A DNA stretch of 64,000 nt from Hirudo medicinalis (lineage: Eukaryota; Annelida; Clitellata; Hirudinida; Hirudinidae). The notes under the pieces are model-generated. The model searched no databases and was not told where the DNA came from. It saw only the letters and a list, made by a program, of their open reading frames with translations. Of the stretch, positions 23,175-34,975 are shown one piece after another. Position 1 is the stretch's first letter; each line of letters starts with the position of its first letter. Position numbers and translations under genes: made by a program. Location: assembly GCA_011800805.1 (NCBI GenBank), contig MPNW01000153.1:182883-246882 (forward strand), given 5' to 3'.

Positions 23175-24020
23175 TACGTTCAAATCATCGCTAAAACTCC
23201 TTTAAAACCCTGAAAATTGAAGTCCTGAAGTTAGTCAATTGTTAGTCGTAGGTGTTGTTACGAAAATGTTTTTCCTTTTCTGGTGAAAAATCTGCGGTGG
23301 ACTTTTTATCCAAGGCATTCGAATGAAGCGTATTAACGTCACAATTATCACTTCTCCACAACAACAGAGTGGGAACAGATTAGAAACAATTTGTGCTTGA
23401 GTGGAGAAAATTGCTGAAAACATTTCAAGAAGCATGGCCGCTGCATTGTTGTTAAATTAATTTCATTATTCCTCGCAAATTGGCGCCTTCAAGAGCTTTC
23501 ACAACAAGCGTGTACGCAATTTCCATATCTCCATGGCGACCATTCATCCTTCCATTCATCCGCTCGTTCATTCAATCAATCTTTCATCCAAACAGAGGTT
23601 CGCTCGCTAAGTTTGTTCTTCTGTCACTGGAGTATCCACATATTGACGGGCTAGCATGAAATAAACGTATGGCAAAAATCAACATAAAGAAATAGAGAGA
23701 GATGCTGAGAAGTTTGGAGGGGAGCGAGTATAAATGGAGCATATTGAACGGCAGTGCAAGAGAATAATTACCGGTGGATGAGGGGAAATGTCGTGATTTG
23801 AATAACGCGGTGGATGCCTGCCTGCATGCTGTTCCATTGTTTATATAAGGCTAAAACTCTGGAAACATTTCTACACTTCGGAGATGCTACTGCAAAGCAA
23901 TGAGGAAACAGGTCAAGGTAAATTGGAAGTTGAACAATTCGATTATTCATCATGTTTCATCGAATGAACTTCTAATGCATGAAATCGACCATGAAACTGT
24001 CACGCATGAATGATTCTTCC
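23175..24020. other. Upstream region of POU2 gene
   Basis: No coding exon is certain. A possible 5' UTR exon ends at CAAG|gtaaat near 23920; its phase does not fit a coding join to the next exon, so it would be non-coding. Confidence 0.3.
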
Positions 24021-24033
24021 AGGAAACGTGAAG

Positions 24034-27000
24034 ATGGAGAGTGTTAATTCGACGTGTGCTCCAAACAACTTTGGAGAGCAAAACCTCGTACCACAGGTTT
24101 GTTGCCGCAGTTGTTATCAGAATTGTCGACAATTCCGTTGTGACGAATGTCAGGCAATGTTTTTAATGCTTTCCTTGCTCTGAATTACAAATAGGCTGAT
24201 TGCCATTCAATTATGTGCAGTCATTTATTATGCATGTCCGTCTCATTTCAAAAATCAATCTCGTCGGAATTAATTATTCTAATCAATCTGCCCGCATATT
24301 AATGAGGTCAATCCTGTCCTGGCCGAATAAGCAGTTGATCTTGCAGAAGATTTCGATCAAGTATTCACTGATTAACATTTTCAGATCCCCAGTGATCTGA
24401 CAACTTTGGGTCTCCAAAACTTATCGACCAACGAGATTCACTTGTTGTCGGAACAAATTCGTCTTCAGTTGCAACAGACACAACTTCAGGTCGGAGAAAA
24501 GCTCAGGATTCATAAATATTCATGAGAAGGAAGTTAATTAATATGCAAAATTCCATTAAATATTTCAGATGTTACAGTTAGCCATTCGACAGGAGCAACT
24601 AAAAGCTGCCCAAATGCAGCTCCAACTTCACCAACAAATGCAACAACAATCAAGAGTTCTTTTGTCTCCCTCGTACAAGCGCAACAACGAAGAGCCAAAC
24701 CAAGAAACTTCCGAGAAGACTCCAACAAACGATGCTGAATCCCCTCCGAGCTCAAACACAAGTCCAACCATCCTCGACCGTCCTTCCTCTCCTCAAAACC
24801 CATCGACTGTCATCATCAAGAAGGAGCTCATCGACAAGACAGGAGAACAGCTTCCGCATCAAGTCAGTAGCAATCATCATCGTCATCATCACCATCATCG
24901 CATTCTTCATTATTAGGGCCACCGCAAAAACCACCACCTCGAGAACTTGCTAACCAAATCTTGATATGTTGGTGAAGACCATGTGACATATGTTGCCTCA
25001 GACGCTGTAAATAACTTTTATTGGTGAATTAAGGCAGAATATATTACTAAATATTACTAAATTAAACATTGCAAAAAAAAACATTCTCAACGAATCGAAC
25101 GAATCCGTGCGTAAAGTGAATTATGAATATTCATGCATGAGGTGAATTATGAACATCCATGCATGTCGTGAATTATGTCGTATGCACTCCATCATTGCAA
25201 AACGCCCGAGTGATTCGGCAAATCAGTGGCGAATATCAATTGGTCGTCTAATTCATAGCAGTGTTGTGCGTAGTTGTTATGCAAATATTTGAATACTTGT
25301 GCCACTGCATGTCTTCGTAGTTATTACTGTCAGTGCACGTCACATTCTGCATATTCGACGAATCAAATTCATGGTGATGATCTTCCAGGATTTGTATCCG
25401 ACCTTCAACTTCCCCACCTCGACATGCCCTACTGGAAAGGATCAACCTCCCTCGGACGATCAGAATGTGAACCAGAGTCAGAAGTTTCAAAGCCTCGTTC
25501 AGAAGCATAAGAAAAACTTCATTGACAGGCACCACATCTCTCACTTGCAACCTCTGAGAGTATCGCGCTTCAAAAGCTCCAACCAGGTAGGTCGATGTTG
25601 TTGTTGTTGCGTGCGAGAGAAATTTCATGGTTGAATTGTTTGCAGAAGGAACACGGGGAACATGCTCAGGACATCGAGAAGTTTGCTCGACTCTTCAAGC
25701 GGAGGAGAGTCAACCTGGGTGAGTCGGTGATGAATCAACAATTTTCCTAAAATAACAATGATGAGCAGGCATTCAGTGGAGTTAATTACTCCAATTAATG
25801 ATCTAATTGGATGGGAGTGTCACAATCGGCAAGTCTTACAATGCATTCGAGTGCTTTGATAAGAGCTTGCTAATTTATTTAACTGCTTTTAATTAAACTT
25901 TCATTTAAAATTTCAATCCGTTTCAATTTGTTTTTATTGCGTTCAAGAGGCTGCCTAATCACCTTTGATAAAATGGAAAGGCTTTTAAATTATCAAAAAT
26001 AGCGATGGAGGCATGAATCATGTTTTGTTGAAGGCTTCACTCAGTGCGACGTCGGACTGACGATGGGCAAGTTGTACGGCAACGACTTCAGTCAAACAAC
26101 CATTTCAAGGTTTGAGGCCCTTAACCTCAGCTTCAAAAACATGTGCAAACTCAAACCCCTCTTGCAGAAGTGGCTCGATGACGTCACAATAGCGTCAGCC
26201 AATCGAAACAACCAGGTACTTTTGGCCGCTCTTCTTGTGTTGTATTATTTTTGACTTGAACGTAATCTTGATCCTTTAATCCCAGAAGCAGGATCAGGTG
26301 GTTGGTGAGGATTCTATTAAGGAGCTTCCTCAGGCCTCGCCGTCACAAAATCTTCACACTGCGGCAATTGCAGAGTCACTCATGCGGAAGCGAAAGAAAA
26401 GGACCAACATTGACCAGCCAATCAGAATGGCCCTAGAACATTATTTCCTCCAAAACTCCAAACCATCCGTTGAAGAAATTTCTTCGGTTGCCGCTTCGTT
26501 GAACATGGACAAAGAAGTGGTGCAGGTTAATATTCATTATTTCATTATTAATTGCGAATCCTTTCTAATTGTACGCTTTCTTTCAAGGTTTGGTTTTGCA
26601 ATCGACGTCAAAAAGAAAAGCGGGTCAACGTAGGACCTGAATTGCTATCAACTTTGGAACAAAAACATTTTCAACAGCACTCGAGCAAAGTTGTGAACCA
26701 CAGCAGCGAATCATACTTCGGTTCTCCTCAGTTCGACAGAAATATCAACAACATTAATCCATGCTGTTCATCAAGCGCTTCTTTGGATGAAGAAGATATG
26801 GAAATTAAAAAGTGCGTTCCGTTCTCGTGTTTTGACTCCGAACAGGGCGAGAGTCCCCTGAAAAGTTTTGATGCTACAAGAGACACAATCAACGAAAATG
26901 GAACTCACCATGGAAAGTCCATTGATGTTGTTGTGGACATGGAGGACGATTCAAACCACCAAGATTCAACAACTGGCAACAAAGACAAGATGTCTTCCAA

Positions 27001-27157
27001 TGAATCATCATTCCAGCCATTTTCTTCCCTCAGCGTTCCATCCTTCCATGCAAACGCATTCCCAAGAATGAGTCCTTCCTTTTTCAACCATTCCTTTAAC
27101 AACTTCTACCAAAAGAACTTCGTCTTGTATCCTCCTACAAATAATGATCACTTTTGA
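24034..27157 (+). CDS. POU2: POU class 2 (Oct-1/2 type) transcription factor
   Basis: Exons 24034-24096, 24385-24489, 24569-24862, 25389-25586, 25646-25718, 26034-26215, 26286-26525 and 26588-27157 join in frame to about 574 residues. Seen: Gln-rich amphipathic segment ([28 protein letters not shown]), then a POU-specific domain ([56 protein letters not shown]), a short linker, and a POU homeodomain ([20 protein letters not shown] ... [12 protein letters not shown]). The [20 protein letters not shown] stretch matches class 2 rather than class 3 or 4. Known: these bind ATGCAAAT through both domains and regulate transcription in the nucleus. The first exon is open upstream of the chosen ATG (24034), so another N-terminal exon cannot be excluded. 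The C-terminal exon is Ser-rich and poorly conserved. Confidence 0.93.
25116..25177. repeat. 26-bp tandem repeat in a POU2 intron
   Basis: Two full units and one partial unit beginning GTGAATTATGAA; each full unit contains the palindromic core CATGCATG. Lies between exons 24569-24862 and 25389-25586. Confidence 0.7.
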
Positions 27158-27622
27158 TGATGACCAACCAACAATGTTTGATATTATTACTATTAATAAT
27201 TAATTAGTGATAACTTAATGTTATTTATTATTTGATATTATTAATATTAATATTGTTGTTGTTAAATATTAACGATCATTGAATGGCTACGTGAAGCCGA
27301 CATAAGCATCGTTTGTTCTAAACATCAGGATGTACAGTTTTGTAACGTGGCCACCTGGCGAATATTTTGATCGTTGCACAAATACTTTGATTACTTTTGT
27401 TCAACAGATGGCAGAGCAGCAGCATCAATGATTTTTATGTCGATTTATTTTTATATTTCATTGCTCTTCGTTTTACATGAAAGTTTTTTTTTTAAATCTA
27501 ACTGAAGAATTTTAAATTATATTAATTCATAATCCTGTGAAGCTCATGCATCAGTTGTTGTGCTTGTGATTAGTTTATATTACGCTTCATTCATAGCTAA
27601 GATTGCGAAAATATTTGTTATT

Positions 27623-27644
27623 AATAAATCGTTCATTTAATAAA
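27623..27644 (+). terminator. Two poly(A) signals for the POU2 gene
   Basis: AATAAA at 27623-27628 and 27639-27644, about 470 bases after the stop codon. Confidence 0.5.
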
Positions 27645-29035
27645 TCATATGACTTTCACACATTATAACAAATTAGCCATGAAAGCGTAAGAGTCCTTAC
27701 GACGATGACGGTAGCAGTCGTATTTGTGTCGTGTTCTCAAGCCAGCTTATACTGCCACAAGCACTCTTGGGAAGGAGCGCTATGTAAATAGTTATTAAAA
27801 AGCGCCTCTGACGCTATGCATATGCTGCTACATAAATGAGCTACACTTGCAAGTCGTTTGTAAGTTTTCTGTGAAAAGTATCTTGGACATTAGGAAAAAT
27901 CACAAAAAATTTCACAATTCTTAAAGTACCGTTAACTTTTAAATGCAATGTTATTGCAAAATATTGTATTTTTCGTACAGAAATTTGAAAATATTTCATT
28001 ATATCATAGCCGAAAACTCAGTGTTATCGTCTTGAATAATAAATGTGGGGATTGCTATACATTTGTTAAGATAGTCGCACTACAATTTTAAAACATATAT
28101 CATTATCCATTTAGAGACAAATGGAGAAAATGCTATTTGATAATCTCTAGCAAAATTAACAAAAAAGTATTCATTAATTCGAAAATTTAATAATTTATAT
28201 TGTTATTATTATATTATTATTTTTAAAATGAAATGAGCAAATGAAAATAAATGTGCGAAAAGTCAATTATATAATAATATATAATACCCTTGAATAAGCT
28301 CTTACATTAAATTTTATAATTAAATAAGCTTTTGCAATTTCTCATGATTACAAAAAGCAATCGCTTGGGATCAAACATATTTTAAAATTAGTCCCTTATG
28401 TAACCCAACAATGTCGGCTCATTAGTACTTGAAAAATGAAAATATTTATTTAATTTATAATCAAAAATCTTTAAGCATTGGTTAAGAAATAGTTGTAAGT
28501 TGTCAGTTGTCGAACGCAAACTAAAAAAGAAATGAAACAAACGATCCACTTGCAAGGAGTTTCAAACGATATTCGTGAACGAAGACATATCAACCATAAA
28601 CTCTAAAAAAAATAATTGAGTCACGTTGCATTAAATATCCAATAATTTGTTAATTACTGTAATTTGATCGTTCTCGCATCTTGACTCTGCACCCTTAAAA
28701 CTGATTCCACATTTTAGGGATGTCATTTGGGGAGGAGCATTTCTGGAGCTCTCCTGGTTTTCGAGCGTGAAGCCTTGGGATTTTATGAGACATAAAATTA
28801 AGGATGGGCAGGTCGTCAAATAACATCGAGAGAATTTTGAAAGGTTTGAACGGGGTTTCGTTGCCACTGAAATCAATTTAAACGGCATCCCTGCTTTTAT
28901 GAGTTGTTCACAAAAGATGTCTTGGATTCACAATGCTTACTCTTTATGTTGGAATCGCAATAAGCTCCTTAAAATCGATTACGAAGCAAGTTTCAATGCT
29001 ATTTAACAAACGAATCACTTTGGTATAATTACGAA
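27645..29035. other. Intergenic, no gene seen
   Basis: AT-rich. ATGCATATGC at 27816-27825 is close to the POU dimer (MORE) site. A transposon-end-like AGGGATGTCATTTGGGG is at about 28717-28733. No gene is supported. Confidence 0.35.
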
Positions 29036-29039
29036 CTTG

Positions 29040-29337
29040 AAACTTTATATTATGTTATGTTACGTTACGTTACGTTATATTACATTATATTATATTATAT
29101 TACGTTACGTTACGTTATATTACATTATATTATATTATATTACGTTACGTTACGTTATATTACATTATATTATATTATATTACGTTACGTTACGTTATAT
29201 TACATTATATTATATTATATTACGTTACGTTACGTTATATTACATTATATTATGTTATGTTACGTTACGTTACGTTATATTACATTATATTATATTATAT
29301 TACGTTACGTTACATTACATTACATTATAGTATATTA
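29040..29337. repeat. Higher-order satellite built from TTAYR pentamers
   Basis: About 300 bp of 40-bp units. Each unit is eight pentamers: TTACG three times, TTATA, TTACA, then TTATA three times. Edge units differ slightly (TTATG variants). Confidence 0.92.
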
Positions 29338-31056
29338 ATTATTTCATGGGAATTATGTAAGACTTCATGTTTATCTTATCATTTTGTTAAGACAGAATAC
29401 AAACGAAGGCCTTGGCACAACCCCTCCTTGTAGACCGCAATGTGGGAATAAAAGATAACATTTGCAAACGTTTAACTATTTCAAAGGAGTTTTATTTATT
29501 TTTATTTTATTTTATTTACATCTTCAAATATTAAGACTCTCAGACTACTAAACAGTTTCACTTTAAAATGAATTTACACATTTATTAATTATAAAATTAA
29601 ATCATTCAAACATTCAAAGTATTTCTGACCTGCAGAATCAGGTTGCAACCACTGCTTTATAATGAAATGCACGACAATTGAATTTTTAATGAAGTCGCTC
29701 CAATACAGAAACAAAACAAATGAGTCAGTTATGGCTTTGAAATTATTTTTTAATTAATAAAATTCCATAGTGAATGAGAAGCTCCTCGAACTTGTATTCT
29801 TTATTTCAGGGTTCTAACAAGAAAAACAATTTAAAAAGTCATTGGTTATAATTTCTATTTCTTGATGTAACAAACGAAATGAATGATCGAAAGTAATGCT
29901 TTGCAACCAATTTCTTTTCGTCAGTCCACTGGATTTGAAATCACTCAAAAACTGTTACTAACAATTATCCTGAAATAAAATAAGAAGCAAAACATTACTT
30001 TCTACATTATTTCTCGTAAATGCTAAAATAAAACATTGGCAATTATTTGAACATTCAGAAGTTTATGCCACTCATTGTATTCCAATTCAATTCAATTTGG
30101 TTCCTCGTTGAATTCATTATTAACGGATCACTAACCCCAGATCACATTACACTGAAAAGCTCATTTGAAAGTTCAATCAACGATGAAAGGATCGAGTTGG
30201 GATGAATGAATAAACATTCCATTGGATGGTTGGATGGATGATCGATTGAGCACAAGCGAAAATAATGGTAACCGTTGGCAATGTCGGGTTTTGAAATCCC
30301 GCCACGAGTCAGAATGGAGACTGATGGAACACGATACATAGAATTAGTTCCACTGGGATGATTTTAATGCAAATGTAGGCTCGCATGACGTGAACTTTGA
30401 ACAGCCTGGAGGTCATCCAGAAGAGAAGGTGATTTCAGCTGGATAATGAGATGCTCTCAGGTGGAGGAATGTCAAAGCACCTGTGGATTAGATCCTATAA
30501 AAGCTCTGCCTTCTGAAAGAAAATCGGAATTCTTTCGAGTTACTGTGAGCGAGTGATGTTACTTGGTAGGTAAGAAGTTTCTGAAATTTAACTAGATTGT
30601 TGGTGTTAGTTACTGCTTGTGCAATAAACACACAGGTTTGAGAAACGTGTGTATTGAGTCTAGCTGTACATGGTTATGTAAATAGAGCTTCAGAAAAATT
30701 ATTTGATCGCAATAGGCAAGTTTATTTATTCAATTCATACTTTTCAACTTGTGGATGGAGAAAAAAACTTTGTCAATCAAGGGAGCATCCCAGAACAGTG
30801 ATGTTATAAAAATAACTGTCATGGATATGCTCTCTTCACTGACAAAGGCCATTGACGAATTCATCCTCGTTGCTTCCTTCACTTCACCTTCGCACGTCGT
30901 TCTCCGAAATTTACAACTTATTGGCAAATCCAACTAGCATATTGGGCTTTTATTTAACCGCAAACTTTCTCGTAAAAAAAACCCCGTGGCTAGAATAGCA
31001 AGTAACTAGTTTTTGGTGTCAACTGTGCACGTTATAAGCAGTACCCCTACGAGGCC

Positions 31057-31090
<34 letters not shown>

Positions 31091-32103
31091 TAATAATAAT
31101 AATAATAATACTTCTCTTTCTGCCTTCTTGAAAATAAAAAAAATTGTTTTGACTGAATTTTTAGATGATTGGTTTTAATAAAAGTTTATGACAAATAACA
31201 ATTTTAATTAATTAACAAATCCCTAAGCAATTCCGAGCGATTTGTGACGTGAAAGACACTGAAAAGACGTCTGGATTGTAACTGAAAACCAATTTGTATA
31301 ACTTACTTAATAATACTTAACACTAACAAATTATTATGTTATTATTATATATTAAATAGTAATGTTGTTGTTATCGTAAACGCTCTTTAGCGTTGTCAGT
31401 TATAAATTTATTCGCAGTAACCTAATTCAACAGACTACCCGTGAACAAAGTTGTTGCAATTTATAACTTGACATTATTATTTTAATAAACTAGAGTAGGA
31501 ATACTAAGCTGAGTTATTTCTGGAATCACATCGATTGGCCAATCCCTGTTGACCCTCAACGAGATCACCAGTTCAACTGCATAATGAAATGCATTTAAAC
31601 ATTTGCTCTGTGGTCCTGATAACGACTGAATTGACTTTGCAATAATTCTTTTAATTAGTAATTCACAAAAGCTATAAAGGTGCTTCTGCTCATCTTAGTA
31701 TGTTGATTTCGAAATGGTCTCTCATTAATAAGAATATTAATAGAATCACGAATAATAATAAAGATAACGGATTCAGAGTTTGATTAGAGTGGCATATGTT
31801 CAAACAGAACTTCAAGACCACTAATGTAGAAGGTAGTTTTTCTGTGAAGAGGAAAGTTTTGAGGGCGGTGTGAAATCCGGCTGGATCAGTGTTGGTGATC
31901 GAATAGGGAGAGTCTATTGCAGATCTTCGGGCCAACAACGTCTATAGACCTGCCATCCAGGGTCGCACGTCGGGCAGATGACTTGACGAGGGAGCCCTGG
32001 TTGCTGATCTGAGCCCGCGCCTACCAGGGTTATGTGTGAGGGTGAAAGTCAGGTGTGACGCTGCTTGACCAAGGAGAGACTTGAAAACGAATGAAGAAAG
32101 TTT

Positions 32104-32166
32104 TTAGTCTGTTTTTTTAGCGAATGCGTACCCAGTGAAGATCACGAAGAGGAGCAATGTGGTCAT
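32104..32166 (-). CDS. Possible signal-peptide exon of a small secreted protein
   Basis: ATG at 32166 opens a hydrophobic leader MTTLLLFVIFTGYAFA, with TATAAAA on the minus strand about 25-35 bases upstream. A donor-like GG|gtacgc lies within it. Downstream, at about 32000-31920, is an open stretch with CPTCDPGWQVYRRCW, resembling the start of a C-type lectin domain, which ends at a stop after PEDLQ. I could not join the two in frame with confidence. It could be a small secreted gene, a decayed one, or chance. Confidence 0.25.
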   Translation of the reverse strand: MTTLLLFVIFTGYAFAKKTD

Positions 32167-33064
32167 GGTTTCTTTTGTTGTGTATGATTTTTTTTTATAT
32201 TTTAATAATAATAATAATAATAATAATACGAATATCAATATAATTATGTTTAACGTTTGCCTTCATCGAATGTTTAATTAGTTTTTGTGAAACGAGGACG
32301 ATTAGGAATAAAGAAAACCTAGCTTATCCTTCAGAATTCTTTTTTAATATTTTGGTGATTGAATCGAAATGTGAAATATTTTAAACAAATAATAATGAAT
32401 AACACAATGAAGTCTAATAATCAAAATAATAATATTCATACTTCTAAGTATGGCTACCTTGAACACAATCGATTAGAGTCATCTTCAATGCTCAAGAAGA
32501 AAATCACAAATGAACACAAACTTCAGAGAATTTTAATCCTAAACAAGCTCATGAACGTGGATGACTTCATGCAATGTTAAGTCAAACTCAAAATTCTCTC
32601 ACTGAAGCTTTACGCTTTTCTTTCAAAACATAAAATCAAGAGTCCTAATTGCGCTCACTGTTTGAACGACCAACTTCGTTCAATCGAGCGACTACCACCA
32701 TCGTTTCGTTTCATGAGACAAGTTTTCATGAGGAGCACGGTGAAGACTGTCGCACATCAAAAACCTCGTTCAGAATAAAACTTCAGTTTTCTAACAATCA
32801 TTTCAACACAACCCCAAATCATCTTTCAGACTAATAGGTCTGAAATGCATCAAAGAATAATCTATTACAAACAAACACATCGAAACATTGGCATTTGACA
32901 ATTTGATGATTCAAACGGTCCTGATTTACATCTTCATTGAATGAAGAGAAATAAAAAAATCATTTGATATGGTCTCTCGTAATCTTCAAACTAACATCAA
33001 CAATTCAAAACCAACAAATTAAACTAGCAAAACTCTGACTAGAACGAGATTGGAATGCATTGAA

Positions 33065-33142
33065 TGATGATGCTGATGACGAGAACGATAATGATGATGA
33101 CGACGAGGACGACCACGATGATGATGATGATGATGGTGATGA
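33065..33142. repeat. GAT/GAC trinucleotide repeat
   Basis: Interrupted GATGAT/GACGAC run just downstream of the LMO stop codon. Confidence 0.8.
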
Positions 33143-33172
33143 CCCTGTTATTTCAGTTGATTGACTTAATCA

Positions 33173-33660
33173 TCAGCAGGTGGCAGTTTCGTTTCTTCCA
33201 ATAGGCACGTTGGAGGTGTTAGGAGATTGCATGATTGCCACTGAAGATAATTTCTGTTTGGAATGAGATGTTGAGACCCTAGAAAGCATCAACCTATCCT
33301 CATAATCAAGTTCGCAGAGGATTTGATTGTCGCACAAATAATATCTGTCCCCAATGCAGAACCTGCAATAAGTTGTGTTAACAAGCTATACGATCACGTG
33401 GCCTCCAATGTTGGTTCCAATTGTATTGTTAGACAACCTGTGGTTGCACTGCTGACATGCGAAACATTCCAGATGGTAGACGTTTTCCTTGGCCTTCATA
33501 ACCATTTCAAAGGCTGGAATCACTTTTGAGCACACACTGCAATTTCCTGTGGCTCCAAACAATCTAAAAAGCATTATCAAATGAGGACTTCTATCATAAC
33601 ATAAGAATAATTATGATGATAATAACAACATTAATTTAAAACAACAACAACAACAACAAC

Positions 33661-33708
<48 letters not shown>

Positions 33709-34975
33709 AATAACAACAACATTAACGAAAAATAAGAATAAAAAGCGAGCTTAATCTCTTTGCATCGTCGAAAGGAAATGAAGAATCCTGATTACTAGAA
33801 TTAAAATCCTGGAATGACGAGAAGCAATCAGACGCTTGATTGCAATCAAGTTCAGACGATCCAATCAACATGAAATCCGAAGATCGTCATCGTTTTTAAT
33901 GCATTCAGAGAAATCTGAATCACAAGAAATGTTGACTCCATAAAAATTACTGAAATACTCTAGTTTGGCAATTCCTTTCAGTGATTTGTACATGACAATT
34001 TGAAACTGACATAACGTAATTCCATTGGACACATGCAACCTTCTTTCCAATCTCAGGCAACGAGATAAATTGCTTTCGGAAGAAATACTGACCAACAGAC
34101 ATGCCAGTCACGATCGAGATCACGTGATGGTGATTATGATGATGATTCGTCTGAAATGGTATGGGAGATAGTGTGGCTAAGAAGATGTGTTATGTGGAAA
34201 GAAATTAAGAGAAAAAACCAAATGAAGATGCCTTGGGAGAAACCAAATTTCGAGATGTTTTCACAAAGAAAGTAATCAATCAGAGGTGACGTCACAGAAG
34301 GAAGGAGCAATATCCATCAGAGGATACCAAACAATACAGCCATTTGATTGCAGCATGATGAGAACGACGTCACGCTCCTCCAACTTGACATGCAGTGCCC
34401 TTCACGCGATTGAACGTTTGCATATCAGTCTTTTAAATTGCAGTTCGATTGCTTAAATGATTAAACGCAATGACATTCGATAATAATTATTTTAAATGGA
34501 TTATTAGTAGCAGGTTTCGTTACACCAATTTGGAGACTGGTGGGTGCAAGGATTTCAAGCCTTTTATGGTCAATTCCACGCATATTTTCAGTTGTTTATA
34601 TTTTTAGAGATTCGTGTGTTCGCATTATTTCTCAATAAAAATGGAATCAAGATATAAGTAATTTGTTCCAATTAAATGTAACTTGAAATAAATATTTAAA
34701 ATATCAAAGGTATACATAATAACATGACCTTATTGAAAGACAAACCTCAGATAATCTCTCCTACACAGGAGAAGATTGGCTTTTGTGTACAGCGTGGACC
34801 CAACCTCACCCAATCTGCAGTCGCAACAAGAACATTTGAGGCAGTCTTCATGCCAGAACTGATCCATGGTTTGTAGCATGAACCTTTCTGTGATGGCCTT
34901 CTTGCAGCCCGCGCAGTCTTGGGGAGTACCATTCGAAGATGGAAGGGGTGATGAATTGTTCTGAGGGACTTGCAT
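33173..34975 (-). CDS. LMO: LIM-only protein, LMO1/3 type
   Basis: Three exons, 34975-34746, 33563-33438 and 33362-33173, join with both junctions splitting an Arg codon (AG|A and AG|G). The product is about 181 residues. Seen: LIM1 ([40 protein letters not shown]), the two-residue hinge LF, then LIM2 ([48 protein letters not shown]). All zinc ligands are present. The [20 protein letters not shown] stretch is typical of LMO1/LMO3. Known: LMO proteins are nuclear adaptors linking bHLH/GATA factors to LDB. The start ATG (34975) follows an acceptor-like CTTCCAG, so the 5' UTR lies upstream. Odd: a Ser-rich tail of about 45 residues after LIM2, longer than in vertebrate LMO1/3, and a Ser/Pro-rich N-terminus. 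Confidence 0.93.
33640..33722. repeat. AAC and GAT microsatellite in LMO intron 1
   Basis: CAA/AAC run followed by a long GAT run. Confidence 0.85.

Larger units (their letters stand above)
29340..33172. other. Intergenic region with weak gene signals
   Basis: No confident gene. It contains a TATAAAAG followed by ATG and a donor (30496-30571, plus), a TATA-like sequence followed by a secretory-leader ORF (32104-32210, minus), and TAA microsatellites at 31056-31110 and 32203-32228. Confidence 0.3.

Noticed and set aside
25646..25718. Suspected frameshift in the POU-specific exon
   Set aside because: On careful counting the exon is 73 nt and joins in phase on both sides, so the POU domain is intact.
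29037..29338. Two open frames of more than 90 codons
   Set aside because: Translations of the pentamer satellite; the 40-bp period shifts frame and has no coding signal.
29040..33722. CRISPR-like repeats
   Set aside because: Regular repeats here are satellites or microsatellites without unique spacers, in an animal genome.
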